Counted from the stretch's first letter, positions 16,907-26,337 are shown. The stretch is 64,000 nt of DNA from Kitasatospora sp. MAA19 (GCF_029894125.1 NZ_JARXYZ010000022.1:62001-126000); one strand, 5' to 3'. Notes: a model not told the origin generated them from the sequence alone. Numbers and translations are program-made.

Positions 16907-17866
16907 ATGGACCAGCGCACCGAACTGAGCGAGTTCCTCCGATCCCGCCGCGCCCGGCTGCGGCCCGAGGACGTCGGCCTGCCGGGCACCACCACCCGGC
17001 GGCGGGTGCCCGGGCTGCGCCGGGAGGAACTGGCCCAGCTCGCCGGTGTCAGCACCGCCTACTACACCCGGCTCGAACAGGGCCACGGCGAGAACGTCTC
17101 CGTCGCCGTCCTGGACGCCATCGCCCGGGTCCTGCGGCTCAGCCCCGCCGAGCGTGAGCACCTCGGCCGGCTCACCAAGCCCGCCCGCCGCCGCCCCGGC
17201 CGGGCCGCCGCCCGCCGGCAGTGTGTCCGGCCCGCGCTCCAGCAGCTCCTGGACGCCATGGAGGGCGTGCCCGCGTACGTCATCGGCCGGCGGCTGGACG
17301 TCATCGGCTGGAACCGGCTCGGCACCGCCCTGCTCGGCGACTTCGCCGCGATGCCGCCCGAGCAGCGCAACATGGCCTGGCACGTCTTCCTCGACCCGGC
17401 CGCGCACGAGCTGTACCAGGACTGGGAGGGCAAGGCCACCGACGTCGTCGGCATGCTGCGGCTGGACGCCGGACGCGACCCCGACGACCCCCGGCTCGCC
17501 TCGCTGATCGGCGAACTCTCCCTCAAGAGCGCCGACTTCCGTCGCCTCTGGGCGGCCCACGGCATCCAGGACAAGGGCCACGGCACCAAGCAGCTGCACC
17601 ACCCGGTGGTCGGCCGGCTCAGCCTCCAGTACGAGACGCTGCGCCCGGCGGGGGAGCCCGACCAGGTGCTGGTCACCTACCACGCCGAGCCCGGCTCCAG
17701 CTCGGCCGAGTCCCTGCGCCTGCTGGCCAGCTGGGCGGCCACTGACGACCACGCCGAGGCGGCCGCGGCGACGGGCGGTTCGACGGGCGGTTCGACGGGC
17801 GGGGTGGCCCGGGCCGGGCAGGCCGTTCAGGGCGGCCAGGGCGGTCAAGCCGGCCAGGGCGCCTGA
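16907..17866 (+). CDS. XRE-family regulator with MmyB-like ligand domain
   Basis: 319 residues. The N-terminal helix-turn-helix reads LREELAQLAGVSTAYYTRLEQGHGENVSVAVLDAIARVL (about residues 37-75) and the C-terminal two thirds match the MmyB-like PAS-type ligand domain (YVIGRRLDVIGWNRLGTALLGDFAAMPPEQRNMAWHVFLDP, later HHPVVGRLSLQYETL). Such regulators often sit next to a divergent oxidoreductase they control, as here. The extreme C-terminus is low complexity (GGSTGGSTGG, then GQ repeats). ATG 16907 is followed at once by the conserved domain. A fatty-acid-like or aldehyde-related ligand is possible; unproven. Confidence 0.9.
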   Translation: MDQRTELSEFLRSRRARLRPEDVGLPGTTTRRRVPGLRREELAQLAGVSTAYYTRLEQGHGENVSVAVLDAIARVLRLSPAEREHLGRLTKPARRRPGRAAARRQCVRPALQQLLDAMEGVPAYVIGRRLDVIGWNRLGTALLGDFAAMPPEQRNMAWHVFLDPAAHELYQDWEGKATDVVGMLRLDAGRDPDDPRLASLIGELSLKSADFRRLWAAHGIQDKGHGTKQLHHPVVGRLSLQYETLRPAGEPDQVLVTYHAEPGSSSAESLRLLASWAATDDHAEAAAATGGSTGGSTGGVARAGQAVQGGQGGQAGQGA

Positions 17867-17945
17867 GCGGGGTCGATGGTCCCGGGAGCGTCCGGGGCCA
17901 TCGGCCCTTCACCGTTTCGGCGGACGGCGGTTGACTGGGCAGGTC

Positions 17946-19154
17946 ATGGACAACAGCAGCACACACGAGTACGACCGCCTGATCGCCCGCCACCACGCGA
18001 TGCGACTGCGACGCCAACTCCTCACCCCCGCCTCGCCGTCGGAGGCCGAGACCGGGAGCGACGGCTACGACGGCGCCGCCGACCAGCGCGTGATCCGACG
18101 CGGCCTGGGCCTGGTCTCCCCGCTCGCCGGCCTGATCGACCACCTCTACGCGGTCATGTTCGGCCAACGCCCCTACCTGCGCCCGCTCTTCCCCGCCTCG
18201 ATGGACTTCCAGCAGGCTCACCTGGAGCGGATCTTCCGGCACCTGATCGACCAGCTGCACCGACCGGCCGAACTGGAGTCGATGCTCCGCCAACTCGGCC
18301 GTGACCACCGCAAACTGGGCGTACGGCCGGTCCACTACGAGGCCTTCGAGGAGGCCCTGTGCGCGGCGATCCGGCACCGGGCCGGCGAGCGGTGGGGCGG
18401 GGAACTGGAAGCCGCCTGGGTGCGGATGCTGCGGTTCGCCGTCGGCGCGATGACCGCCGGCGCCGACTCCGCCCTCACCGAACCCCCGTACTGGCACGCC
18501 GTGGTGACCGGCCACGAGCGCCGCCGCCCCGACCTCGCCGTGCTGCGGGTGCGCACCGGCGAGCCGTACCCGTACCGGGCGGGGCAGTACGGCACCGTCG
18601 AACACCCGCGGCTGCCGCACACCTGGCGGCAGTACTCGATGGGCTGCGCCCCGCGCACCGACAACGAGTTGGAGTTCCACGTCCGCCGCACCGGCCCGGA
18701 CGGGGTCAGCGCGGCACTGGTCGAGCGCACCGCCGTCGGCGACCGGCTGCGCCTCGGCCCGCCGCGCGGCGGCCTGCCGCCCGAGGACGACCCCCGCGAC
18801 CTGCTGCTCGTCGCGGGCGGCACCGGGCTGGCCCCGATGAAAGCCATCATCGAGCAGCAGGCCGCCCACCGGCCGCCCGGGCGCCGGGTGCACCTGTTCG
18901 TCGGCGCCCGGGACCGAACCGACCTCTACGACTGGTCGGCCGTCGCCGAACTGGGCCTGCACAAGCCCTGGTTGGCGCTCACCCCGGTCACCGCCGGGCG
19001 GCTCGCCGACGCGGTCGCCGGCGCCGGGGACTGGCGCGAACACCTGGCCTGCATCAGCGGCCCGGTCGGCATGGTCGCCGCCGTCCGCTCCGAACTCCTC
19101 GCGGCCGGGCTGCCGTTGGCGCGGGTCCGGTACGACCAGGCGCTCTACCGGTAG
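17946..19154 (+). CDS. Globin-coupled FAD/NAD(P)H reductase (flavohemoglobin-like)
   Basis: 402 residues: a truncated-helix globin (about 45-170) fused to a ferredoxin-reductase module. The proximal heme histidine is in GVRPVHYEAFEEAL; the CD region LRPLFPASMDFQQAHL supplies a Phe and a glutamine in the distal pocket. The reductase has RQYSM for FAD, GGTGLAPMKAI for the nucleotide, and ISGPVGM near the end where flavohemoglobins have CGP. Expected role: nitric-oxide dioxygenase or another oxygen/nitrosative reaction in the cytoplasm. I use ATG 17946; a TTG at 17931 is possible. Its last 10 bases overlap the convergent methanethiol-oxidase-like gene. Confidence 0.85.
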   Translation: MDNSSTHEYDRLIARHHAMRLRRQLLTPASPSEAETGSDGYDGAADQRVIRRGLGLVSPLAGLIDHLYAVMFGQRPYLRPLFPASMDFQQAHLERIFRHLIDQLHRPAELESMLRQLGRDHRKLGVRPVHYEAFEEALCAAIRHRAGERWGGELEAAWVRMLRFAVGAMTAGADSALTEPPYWHAVVTGHERRRPDLAVLRVRTGEPYPYRAGQYGTVEHPRLPHTWRQYSMGCAPRTDNELEFHVRRTGPDGVSAALVERTAVGDRLRLGPPRGGLPPEDDPRDLLLVAGGTGLAPMKAIIEQQAAHRPPGRRVHLFVGARDRTDLYDWSAVAELGLHKPWLALTPVTAGRLADAVAGAGDWREHLACISGPVGMVAAVRSELLAAGLPLARVRYDQALYR

Positions 19155-20557
19155 CAGTACGAGTCAGAGGAGGCGTCGCCGCCCGCCAGGTGGGTCTGGT
19201 GGACGCGCAGGCCCCGGAAGTCGGCGCCGTGCGGGAAGAAGCGCTCGTCGATGCGCAGCCCGCCCGCCTCGGTGTCGGCGTCCAGCTTGACGATCCACGG
19301 CTCGATGCCGTCCGGGTAGAACTGGTCGTCCCAGGCGCCGTAGAGGGAGTTGGTGAGGTAGAGCCGCCGCCCGTCCCGGCTGATCTCCACCATCTGCGGT
19401 GCGCCGCTCAACGGGCGCCCCGGCTCGGCCGGGTGCGGGGTGCGCGCGGTGACGCCGCCCAGGCGCACCGAGTCGGCGAGGCGGGGGTGGAACGGGTCCG
19501 AGACGTCGTACTGGAACAACTCGCCGGTGCCCCAGGCGGACACGTACAGCCAGCGGTCGTCCACCGACAGGTTGATGTCCGTGACCAGCGGCGGCACCGC
19601 GCCGAACGGCTGCAGCGCGGGCGGCAGATCCTCGACCTTGGCCGGTTCGGCGGGGATCTCGATCACCTTGCGCGCGGTGAACGCCGGTCCCTCCCGGTAC
19701 CAGAGCCAGACCGAGGAGGACAGGTCCTCGACGTTGGTCACCACCCCGGCGAAGCCCCACTCCGCCTGCGGATCGTGCGCCGGGCGCAGCTCCAGCACCA
19801 TCTGGTACTGGTCGCCGAGGTCGACGCGCTGGAGGTGGCGCCCCGAGTCCAGCTCCCAGAAGTGCAGCGCGTGCCCGTACTTGCGGCCCAGCAGCAGCTC
19901 CGGCACCACCCCGTCCTCGACCATCCGCGGGGTGCCCCACTCGCTGGTCACGCCGACGTTGGTGCCCAGGTGCCACCAGACGTCGTACGCGAAGTGCTGC
20001 GGACCGCGCTCGGTCTCCCAGGGGCGCAGCACCTCGAAGGTGGTGTGGTCCAGCAGCGCCACCCCGCCCGGGCCGTCGGTGCCGTCCCCGCTGCCCAGAC
20101 AGGACAGGAACACCCCGTCCGGCCCGCAGTGCAGCGTGTGCGGCCGCGAGTACCCGGCCTTGGCCGCCAGCTCCTCCGCCTCGACGGTCTTCACCAGGCG
20201 CGGCCGCACCGGGTCGGGCCTGGTGTCCATCACATGCAGCCGCGACGACCGCAACCCCGGCAGCAGCAGATACCGCCGCTCCGGGTTCTCGTGGCAGGCG
20301 TGCGCGAGGGCACTGGAGCAGGCGTTCCACCCGAAGTGGTGCAACTCGTCGCCCAAGGTGGGAAGTTCGGCGAAGTTCACCACCTTCCCGTAGCTCGCCG
20401 AGGCCGGGTCGGTGTCCACCGTGAGCAGCGCGTCCGGCCGCTCCCCGGCCCGGTCGAACCCGGCGACGTACGCCAGCCGCTCCGGCGGCGCCGCGATCGC
20501 CTCAGCGGCCGAACGGTACAGCGACGGATCGGTGTGGCTCTGGCCGGCCTGCGGCAT
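19145..20557 (-). CDS. SBP56/selenium-binding protein, methanethiol oxidase family
   Basis: 470 residues, full length for the SELENBP1/MtoX beta-propeller family, whose characterised members oxidise methanethiol to formaldehyde, H2S and H2O2. Conserved blocks include GDELHHFGWNACSSALAHA, YSRPHTLHCG, HFAYDVWWHLGTNVGVTSEWGTP, LVTDINLSVDDRWLYVSAWGTGELFQYDVSDP and a C-terminal YGAWDDQFYPDG. In the selenium/cysteine site the first Cys is kept (CSS) but the second Cys of human-type CSSC is Ala. There is no export signal. GAGGAG lies 5 bases before ATG 20557. Its 3' end overlaps the convergent globin reductase by 10 bp. Confidence 0.88.
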   Translation of the reverse strand: MPQAGQSHTDPSLYRSAAEAIAAPPERLAYVAGFDRAGERPDALLTVDTDPASASYGKVVNFAELPTLGDELHHFGWNACSSALAHACHENPERRYLLLPGLRSSRLHVMDTRPDPVRPRLVKTVEAEELAAKAGYSRPHTLHCGPDGVFLSCLGSGDGTDGPGGVALLDHTTFEVLRPWETERGPQHFAYDVWWHLGTNVGVTSEWGTPRMVEDGVVPELLLGRKYGHALHFWELDSGRHLQRVDLGDQYQMVLELRPAHDPQAEWGFAGVVTNVEDLSSSVWLWYREGPAFTARKVIEIPAEPAKVEDLPPALQPFGAVPPLVTDINLSVDDRWLYVSAWGTGELFQYDVSDPFHPRLADSVRLGGVTARTPHPAEPGRPLSGAPQMVEISRDGRRLYLTNSLYGAWDDQFYPDGIEPWIVKLDADTEAGGLRIDERFFPHGADFRGLRVHQTHLAGGDASSDSYCYR

Positions 20558-20829
20558 GTGTTCTCCTCAACTCGCCTGCGTGACAACCGGAGTCGGATCT
20601 GTCCGGGAAGCGTTCCACACGACCACCGGCGCACAGCAGGCGCACGGGGAGCGGCCGGGGTGCGCGCGGACCGGCCCCCGCGCAGCCCCGCCCCACCCGG
20701 AACCGGCCCGATGTGCCCCGGAGGCGGACGCCGCCGCGCAGTGGGGGGCTACCGGCCGGTATGGTCGTGGCTCGGAACGGTGGTCGCCTGCCAGGTCGGC
20801 GGGCAGAGCAGAGAACGGGTGCGGCGCAG

Positions 20830-21816
20830 ATGGAGTTTCGGGAAGACGTCCTGGGTGCCCCCTACGAGGCGGCCGAGCTGACCCTGCGGGCGGACGAGGA
20901 GGGGGAGGTCTGCGCGACGCTGGTGCGGCGGGTGGTGCCGGGGGCGGAGCGGGCCGTGCTGTACATCCACGGGTACAACGACTACTTCTTCCAGACCAAC
21001 CTCGCCGACCACTTCGCCGCGCTCGGGTTCTCCTTCTACGCCCTGGACCTGCGCAAGTACGGCCGCTCGCTGCGCCCGCACCAGTCGCCGAACTTCGTCC
21101 GGGACCTCGCCGAGTACGACGAGGAGATCGACGAGGCGGTGCGGATCATCCGGGAGGTGGACGGGCACCGGCAGCTGCTGATGAACGGGCACTCCACCGG
21201 CGGGCTGATCGGGGCGCTGTGGGCCGGGCGGCGATCGGGGCGGGGCCTGGTGGACGGGCTGTTCCTGAACAGCCCGTTCCTGTCCATGCCGGCCGCGCCC
21301 GCCGTCCGGACGGTCGGCGGCCCGGCGGTGATCGCGATCGGGCGGCTGGCGCCGACCCGGGTGCTGCCGTCGACGCTCAACCCGCACTACACGCACAGCC
21401 TGCACAAGGACCACAAGGGCGAGTGGGACTTCGACCTCACCCTCAAGCCCGCCGAGGGCTTCCCGCTGTTCGCGGGCTGGCTGGCCGCCATCCACCAGGG
21501 GCACCGGCGGCTGCGGCAGGGGCTCGGGATCGACGTGCCGGTGCTGCTGATGGCCTCCACCAGGTCGATCGCCACCACCAAGTGGCACAACGCCCTGCAC
21601 CACGCCGACGCCGTGCTGCGCGCCGACGACATCGCCGACCAGGGCCCCCGGCTGGGCCGGCACGTCACCATCGTCCGGATCGAGGGCGGCATGCACGACC
21701 TGGTCCTCTCCGGCGAGGCCGCCCGCACCCAGGTCTTCGCCGAACTCGACCGCTGGCTCGCCGCCTACCTGGACGTCGCGTCGGTGGGGGAGCAGCCGGT
21801 GGAGGAGAAGGCGTGA
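20830..21816 (+). CDS. Alpha/beta hydrolase (monoacylglycerol-lipase-like)
   Basis: 328 residues, alpha/beta-hydrolase fold. The oxyanion/lid start is AVLYIHGYNDYFFQTNLADHFAALGFSFYALDLRKYGRS and the nucleophile elbow GHSTGG, with a C-terminal histidine in IEGGMHDLVLSGE. This is the lysophospholipase/monoglyceride-lipase pattern (serine hydrolase_4 type). It lacks a signal peptide, so it should be cytosolic. I use ATG 20830 (MEFREDVLG), where family similarity begins; an upstream in-frame ATG would add a basic tail. It overlaps the following spermidine-synthase-like gene by 4 bp (GTGA). Natural ester substrate unknown. Confidence 0.83.
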   Translation: MEFREDVLGAPYEAAELTLRADEEGEVCATLVRRVVPGAERAVLYIHGYNDYFFQTNLADHFAALGFSFYALDLRKYGRSLRPHQSPNFVRDLAEYDEEIDEAVRIIREVDGHRQLLMNGHSTGGLIGALWAGRRSGRGLVDGLFLNSPFLSMPAAPAVRTVGGPAVIAIGRLAPTRVLPSTLNPHYTHSLHKDHKGEWDFDLTLKPAEGFPLFAGWLAAIHQGHRRLRQGLGIDVPVLLMASTRSIATTKWHNALHHADAVLRADDIADQGPRLGRHVTIVRIEGGMHDLVLSGEAARTQVFAELDRWLAAYLDVASVGEQPVEEKA

Positions 21817-22664
21817 CGAACGAGCCGGTGCCGGTCGGTCGGCGGACCGACCTCGGCTTCGCCAAGCTGATGCCGGACCTCGACCGGGACGGCGGCTGGC
21901 TGCTCACCCTGGACGGCACCCCGCAGTCCTACGTCGACCTCGCCGACCCGACCCACCTGGAGTTCGAGTACACCCGGCGGCTCGGCCACCTCGCCGACGC
22001 CCTCGCCCCCGCCGGGCGGCCGCTGGACGCGCTGCACCTCGGCGGCGGCGCGCTCACCCTGCCCCGCTACCTCGCCGCCACCCGCCCCGGCTCCCGCCAG
22101 CGGGTGGTCGAGGTGGACGGGCCGCTCCTCGACCTGGTCGCCGAGCAGTTGCCCTGGCAGGGGCCGGGCGCGGACATCACCGCGACCGTCGGCGACGCCC
22201 GCGCGGCCCTGGCCGAGACCCCGGCCGGCTCCCAGGACCTGGTGATCGCGGACGTCTTCCACGGCTCGCGCACCCCGGCGAACCTGACCTCGGTGGAGTT
22301 CCTGCGGCTGGCCGCGGCCGCCCTGCGGCCCGGCGGCTGCTACGCCGCCAACCTGGCGGACGGCCCGCCGCTCGCCTTCGCCCGGGCACAGGCGGCGACG
22401 GTCGGCGCGGTGTTCCCGTACACCTGCCTGGTCGCCGAGGCCCCGGTGCTGCGCGGACGCCGGTACGGCAACATCCTGCTGGCCGGTTCGACGGCGCCGC
22501 TGCCGGTGGCCGAGCTGACCCGGCTGCTGGCCGGCGACATCTTCCCGGCCCGGCTCACCGAGGGCGCCGACCTGACGGCGCTGGTCGGCCGGACCGCCCC
22601 CGTCACGGACGCCGACGCCACCGACTCCCCACCCCCGCCGGACGGCGCCTTCAGCATCGGCTGA
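21813..22664 (+). CDS. Spermidine-synthase-like protein
   Basis: 283 residues with the Rossmann fold of polyamine aminopropyltransferases: LDALHLGGGALTLPRYLAATRPGSRQRVVEVDGPLLDLV (motif I and acidic loop) and LVIADVFHGSRTPANLTSVEFLRLAAAALRPGGCYAANLADG. The usual catalytic Asp-x-x-Asp region is altered (DVFHGSRTP), so true aminopropyl transfer is doubtful; many actinobacterial copies are of unknown activity. The GTG start at 21813 overlaps the hydrolase stop, with GGAGGAGAAGG before it. Likely co-translated with the hydrolase. The C-terminal tail is disordered (DATDSPPPPDGAF). Confidence 0.75.
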   Translation: MTNEPVPVGRRTDLGFAKLMPDLDRDGGWLLTLDGTPQSYVDLADPTHLEFEYTRRLGHLADALAPAGRPLDALHLGGGALTLPRYLAATRPGSRQRVVEVDGPLLDLVAEQLPWQGPGADITATVGDARAALAETPAGSQDLVIADVFHGSRTPANLTSVEFLRLAAAALRPGGCYAANLADGPPLAFARAQAATVGAVFPYTCLVAEAPVLRGRRYGNILLAGSTAPLPVAELTRLLAGDIFPARLTEGADLTALVGRTAPVTDADATDSPPPPDGAFSIG

Positions 22665-22848
22665 GCCGCACGCCGGTCGACGGGGCCGGGCCGTCCGGGC
22701 CGCCCGGCCGGGCCCGGCGGCGCCGCGGCGGTCGTCCGCAGGTCCGCGCGTCGCCCCGAGCCTCCCCACGTCCGGGGTGTCAGAATCGGCGGGTTCAGGC
22801 CGGAGCGCGGAGCACGTCCAGCGCGGAGCACGTCCGAGGGAGTGAGCG

Positions 22849-23661
22849 ATGAGCGGTGGGGAGCGGCCGGAGTTGGCGCAGGTGCCGGAGACGGCCTTGT
22901 GGACGCTGTGGCACCGGGCGGTGGAGGCACGTCGGCCGGACACGGTGCTGGAGGATCCGAAGGCGGTCGAGCTGGTCGACCGGATCGACTTCCCGTTCGC
23001 GGAGCGCTTCGGGCAGGGCGCGCTGGTCAGCCAGCTGCAGGCGCTGCGCGCGGCCTGCTTCGACCGCGAGGTGGCGGACTTCCTCGCCCGGTGCCCGCGC
23101 GGCACCGTGGTCGGCCTCGGGGACGGCCTGGAGACCCAGGCCTGGCGGGTCGACAACGGCCGGGCCGACTGGCTGTCGGTGGACCTGCCGGAGACCGCCG
23201 CGCTGCGGGAGCGGCTGCTCCCGCCGGACGAGCGGCACCGGATCCTCGCCTGTTCGGCCACCGACCCGGCCTGGATGGAGGAGGTGGACCCGGGCCGCGG
23301 GGTGATCATCTGCGCCGAGGGGCTGCTGATGTACCTGCAGCCGGACGAGGTGCGCACGCTGATCGCGGCCTGCGCCGAGCGCTTCCCCGGCGCCTCGCTC
23401 GTCCTGGACGCGGTGCCGCGCTGGTTCAGCGACCGGTCCGTCCGGGGCAAGCTGCGCGACCGGCACTACCAGGCGCCGCCGATGCCGTTCGGCATGGACG
23501 CGGACGAGCGCGGCAAGCTGCTCACCGCCCACCCGGCGGTGAGCGAGGCCCGCGAGGTGTACCCGGAGGGCGGGCGGGGCCTGGTGCGTGCCCTGCTGCC
23601 CTTCGTGCGCCGGGCGAAGGGGCGGCCGTCCGTGGTCGCACTGCTCTTTGCCGAATCTTGA
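22849..23661 (+). CDS. Class I methyltransferase, leucine-carboxyl-methyltransferase (LCMT) family
   Basis: 270 residues of the COG3315/PPM-type methyltransferases found in actinobacterial O-methylation. The SAM-binding loop VVGLGDGLETQAWRVD, then WLSVDLPETAALRERLLPPDERHRILACSATDPAW and the hallmark IICAEGLLMYLQPDEVRTLI are clear. The N-terminus MSGGERPELAQVPETALWTLWHRAVEARRPDTVLEDPKAVEL is family-typical. ATG 22849 has GGGAG upstream. It stands alone between the spermidine-synthase-like gene and DedA. Small-molecule substrate unknown. Confidence 0.85.
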   Translation: MSGGERPELAQVPETALWTLWHRAVEARRPDTVLEDPKAVELVDRIDFPFAERFGQGALVSQLQALRAACFDREVADFLARCPRGTVVGLGDGLETQAWRVDNGRADWLSVDLPETAALRERLLPPDERHRILACSATDPAWMEEVDPGRGVIICAEGLLMYLQPDEVRTLIAACAERFPGASLVLDAVPRWFSDRSVRGKLRDRHYQAPPMPFGMDADERGKLLTAHPAVSEAREVYPEGGRGLVRALLPFVRRAKGRPSVVALLFAES

Positions 23662-23862
23662 GGAAAGCCTGGTCGGGCTGGAACCACGGCGGGGCGCCAC
23701 ACGTCGTAACCACGGGTGATCGGCCGGGGGACAGGCCGCCCGGCACGTTAGGCTGCCCTGATGGGGAAGCGGCCGCGTTGCCGCCATCGGACAACTGCCG
23801 GGATCGGCGTGCGGCACCGCTGAGGGCCGCGCCGGTCCCGTCCTGCCACGGAGGTACTGGCC

Positions 23863-24528
23863 TTGCACATCGACGCCTGGATCGAGAGCGTCCCACCGAC
23901 CGCGGTGTACGCCCTGGTCGCCCTGATCATCGGGGTGGAGTCGCTGGGCATCCCGCTGCCCGGCGAGATCGCGCTGGTCACGGCCTCCCTGATGGCGGTC
24001 AAGGGTGTGGTGAGCCCGATGGGGGTCGCGGTGTGCGCGATCCTCGGAGCGATCATCGGCGACTCGATCGGCTACTCGATCGGGCGCAAGGGCGGCAAGC
24101 CGCTGTTCGAGAAGCTCGGGCGGAAGTTCCCCAAGCACTTCGGGCCGTCCCACCTGGCCACCGCCGAGCGCTCCTTCCAGAAGTGGGGGATGTGGGCGGT
24201 CTTCTTCGGCCGGTTCATCGCCCTGCTGCGCATCTTCGCCGGGCCGCTCGCGGGCGCGCTGAAGATGCCGTACTGGAAGTTCCTGGTCGCCAACGTGCTG
24301 GGCGGCGTGGTCTGGGCCGGCGGGACGACGCTGCTGGTCTACAAGGTCGGCAAGAGCATCGAGCCGTGGCTGTCCCGGTTCTCCTGGGCGGGCCTGGCCG
24401 CGGCGGTGCTGGTCGGCGGCCTCTCGGCGTGGGTGATGAAGCGTCGGGCGGCCAAGACGCACGCCAAGATCGAGGCGGAGGAGGCGGCTGCTGCCGCTGC
24501 TGCCGCCAAGGCGCCGGTCGCGGAGTGA
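23863..24528 (+). CDS. DedA family membrane protein
   Basis: 221 residues, the SNARE-associated/DedA family, linked to undecaprenyl-phosphate or other lipid flipping in bacterial membranes. Typical motifs are ESLGIPLPGEIALVTASLM, GAIIGDSIGYSIGRKGG, FFGRFIALLRIFAGPLAGALKMPYWKFLVANVLGGVVWA and a final helix LAAAVLVGGLSAWVM. The C-terminus is an Ala/Glu-rich, probably helical tail (about 25 residues). I accept the TTG at 23863 because GGAGG lies 8 bases upstream and the sequence after it fits the family. Single gene; no operon partner. Confidence 0.9.
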   Translation: MHIDAWIESVPPTAVYALVALIIGVESLGIPLPGEIALVTASLMAVKGVVSPMGVAVCAILGAIIGDSIGYSIGRKGGKPLFEKLGRKFPKHFGPSHLATAERSFQKWGMWAVFFGRFIALLRIFAGPLAGALKMPYWKFLVANVLGGVVWAGGTTLLVYKVGKSIEPWLSRFSWAGLAAAVLVGGLSAWVMKRRAAKTHAKIEAEEAAAAAAAAKAPVAE

Positions 24529-24617
24529 CGGATCGTAGGGCCTGACCGCGGAGGGGGTGTTGGGCCCCCGGAGTAGCATCGGCGGGTACCTGCCGATCTT
24601 GCACACTGGAGGGCCCG

Positions 24618-25286
24618 ATGACCCAGTCGACGTGGGACGCCGTGGACGCGTACTTCTCCGAGCAGTTGGTCGGGCACGATCCGGCCCTGGAGGAGGCGGC
24701 GGTCGCCGCCGACGCGGCCGGACTGCCGGAGATCGCCGTCGCCCCCAACCAGGGCAAGCTGCTGCACCTGCTGGCGCTGACCCAGGGCGCCCGGCGGATC
24801 CTGGAGGTCGGCACGCTCGGCGGCTACAGCGCGATCTGGCTGGCCCGGGCGCTGCCCGCGGACGGCACCCTGATCACCCTGGAGATCGACCCGAAGCACG
24901 CCGAGGTCGCCCGCGGGAATCTGGTGCGGGCCGGGCTGGACAAGGTCGCCGAGGTGCGGCTCGGCCGCGCCGCCGACTCGCTGGCCGCGCTGGTGGAGCA
25001 GGGCGTGGAGCCCTTCGACCTGGTCTTCATCGACGCCGACAAGCCCAGCAACCCCGAGTACTTCCGGCGGGCGCTCCAGCTGACCCGGCCGGGCTCGCTG
25101 ATCATCGTCGACAACGTGGTGCGCGGCGGCGCCGTCGCGGACGCGGACAGCACCGACCCGGCGGTCGTCGGCACCCGCGCGCTGCACGAGCTGATCGCCG
25201 CCGAGCCGAGGGTCACCGCGACCTCGGTGCAGACGGTCGGCAGCAAGGGCTACGACGGCTTCACGCTGGCCCGCGTCCAGAGCTGA
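24618..25286 (+). CDS. O-methyltransferase, CCoAOMT-like family
   Basis: 222 residues of the cation-dependent O-methyltransferases. SAM motif EVGTLGGYSAIWLARALP, acidic LITLEIDPKHAEVARGNLVRAG, metal-binding region LVFIDADKPSNPEYFRRAL and IIVDNVVRGGAV match well, covering the divalent-metal aspartates and asparagine. Such enzymes methylate catechol-like or small acceptor hydroxyls. ATG 24618 is preceded by GGAGGG. The Gfo/Idh gene begins 32 bp downstream and may be co-transcribed. Acceptor unknown. Confidence 0.88.
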   Translation: MTQSTWDAVDAYFSEQLVGHDPALEEAAVAADAAGLPEIAVAPNQGKLLHLLALTQGARRILEVGTLGGYSAIWLARALPADGTLITLEIDPKHAEVARGNLVRAGLDKVAEVRLGRAADSLAALVEQGVEPFDLVFIDADKPSNPEYFRRALQLTRPGSLIIVDNVVRGGAVADADSTDPAVVGTRALHELIAAEPRVTATSVQTVGSKGYDGFTLARVQS

Positions 25287-25318
25287 ACCACAGAACGACA
25301 AGAACGAACGGAGACATC

Positions 25319-26218
25319 GTGCGGATCGGACTGCTGGGCACCGGCCCCTGGGCGGAGCGGGTGCACGCGCCCGTGCTGGCCGCGCACCCCGGGCTGGAGT
25401 TCACGGGCGTCTGGGCCCGTCGGCCGGAGGCGGCCGCGGCGCTCGGCGAGGCGCACGGGGTCCCCGGGTACGCGGACCTCGACCGGCTGCTCGACGAGGT
25501 GGACGCGGTCTCGATCGCGCTGCCGCCGACCGTGCAGGCGGGCCTCGCGGTGCGGGCCGCGCAGGCGGGGTGCCACCTGCTGCTGGACAAGCCGGTGGCG
25601 CTGACCGTGCCGGACGCGCGCGCGGTGGCCGAGGCCGTCCGGGCCCACGAGGTCGCCTCGGTGGTCTTCTTCACCGTCCGCTTCGGCGGCGACCAGATCC
25701 CGTGGATCGAGCGGCAGGCGGCGCTGGGCGGCTGGTTCACCGGCCGCTCGGACTGGCTCGGCTCGGTGTTCGCCCCCGGCAGCGCCAGCCCGTACGCGGC
25801 CTCGCCGTGGCGGCAGGAGAAGGGCGCACTGTGGGATGTCGGCCCGCACGCGCTGTCGGTGCTGCTGCCGGTGCTGGGCGACGTGACGCAGGTGACGGCG
25901 GTGGCCGGCCCGCTGGACACCGTGCACCTGGTGGTGCGGCACGCCGCCGGCGCGTCCAGCACCCTCGCGCTCAGCCTGACCGCGCCGGTCGCGGCCGGCG
26001 GCACCGGCATGGAGCTGCGCGGCGAGCACGGCGTGGCCCACCTGCCCGAGCGCGGCGAGGGCCCGATCGCCGCCCTGCACCGGGCGCTGGACGCCCTGCA
26101 GACCTCGGCCGGCACCGGCGAACCGCACCCCTGCGGGGTCGACTTCGGCCTGCGGGTGGTCGAGATCCTCGCCGGCGCCGAGCGCTCGCTGGCCACCGGC
26201 GCGCCGGTGGAGGTCTGA
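25319..26218 (+). CDS. Gfo/Idh/MocA family oxidoreductase
   Basis: 299 residues, NAD(P)-dependent. The N-terminal Rossmann motif is MRIGLLGTGPWAERVHAPVLAAHPGLEFTGVWARRPEAAAALGE, the EKP-type active-site motif reads LLLDKPVALTVPDAR, and the C-terminal domain contains EKGALWDVGPHALSVLLPVLGDVTQVTAV with the family histidine. The family oxidises or reduces sugars, inositols and related compounds. The GTG at 25319 has GGAG upstream; the frame is open far upstream but overlaps the methyltransferase. Slightly short for the family. Probably co-expressed with the O-methyltransferase; no sugar cluster around it. Confidence 0.85.
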   Translation: MRIGLLGTGPWAERVHAPVLAAHPGLEFTGVWARRPEAAAALGEAHGVPGYADLDRLLDEVDAVSIALPPTVQAGLAVRAAQAGCHLLLDKPVALTVPDARAVAEAVRAHEVASVVFFTVRFGGDQIPWIERQAALGGWFTGRSDWLGSVFAPGSASPYAASPWRQEKGALWDVGPHALSVLLPVLGDVTQVTAVAGPLDTVHLVVRHAAGASSTLALSLTAPVAAGGTGMELRGEHGVAHLPERGEGPIAALHRALDALQTSAGTGEPHPCGVDFGLRVVEILAGAERSLATGAPVEV

Positions 26219-26337
26219 GCCTGCGTCATGCCTCGCTTATCGCCACGGCGGTTTCCACGCCCGCCGCCCGCTGCACGCACCAAAGGTGATACTCCCGGGG
26301 GAAGGCGGGGCCTCTCCTGGCGGAGACCACGAGGATC

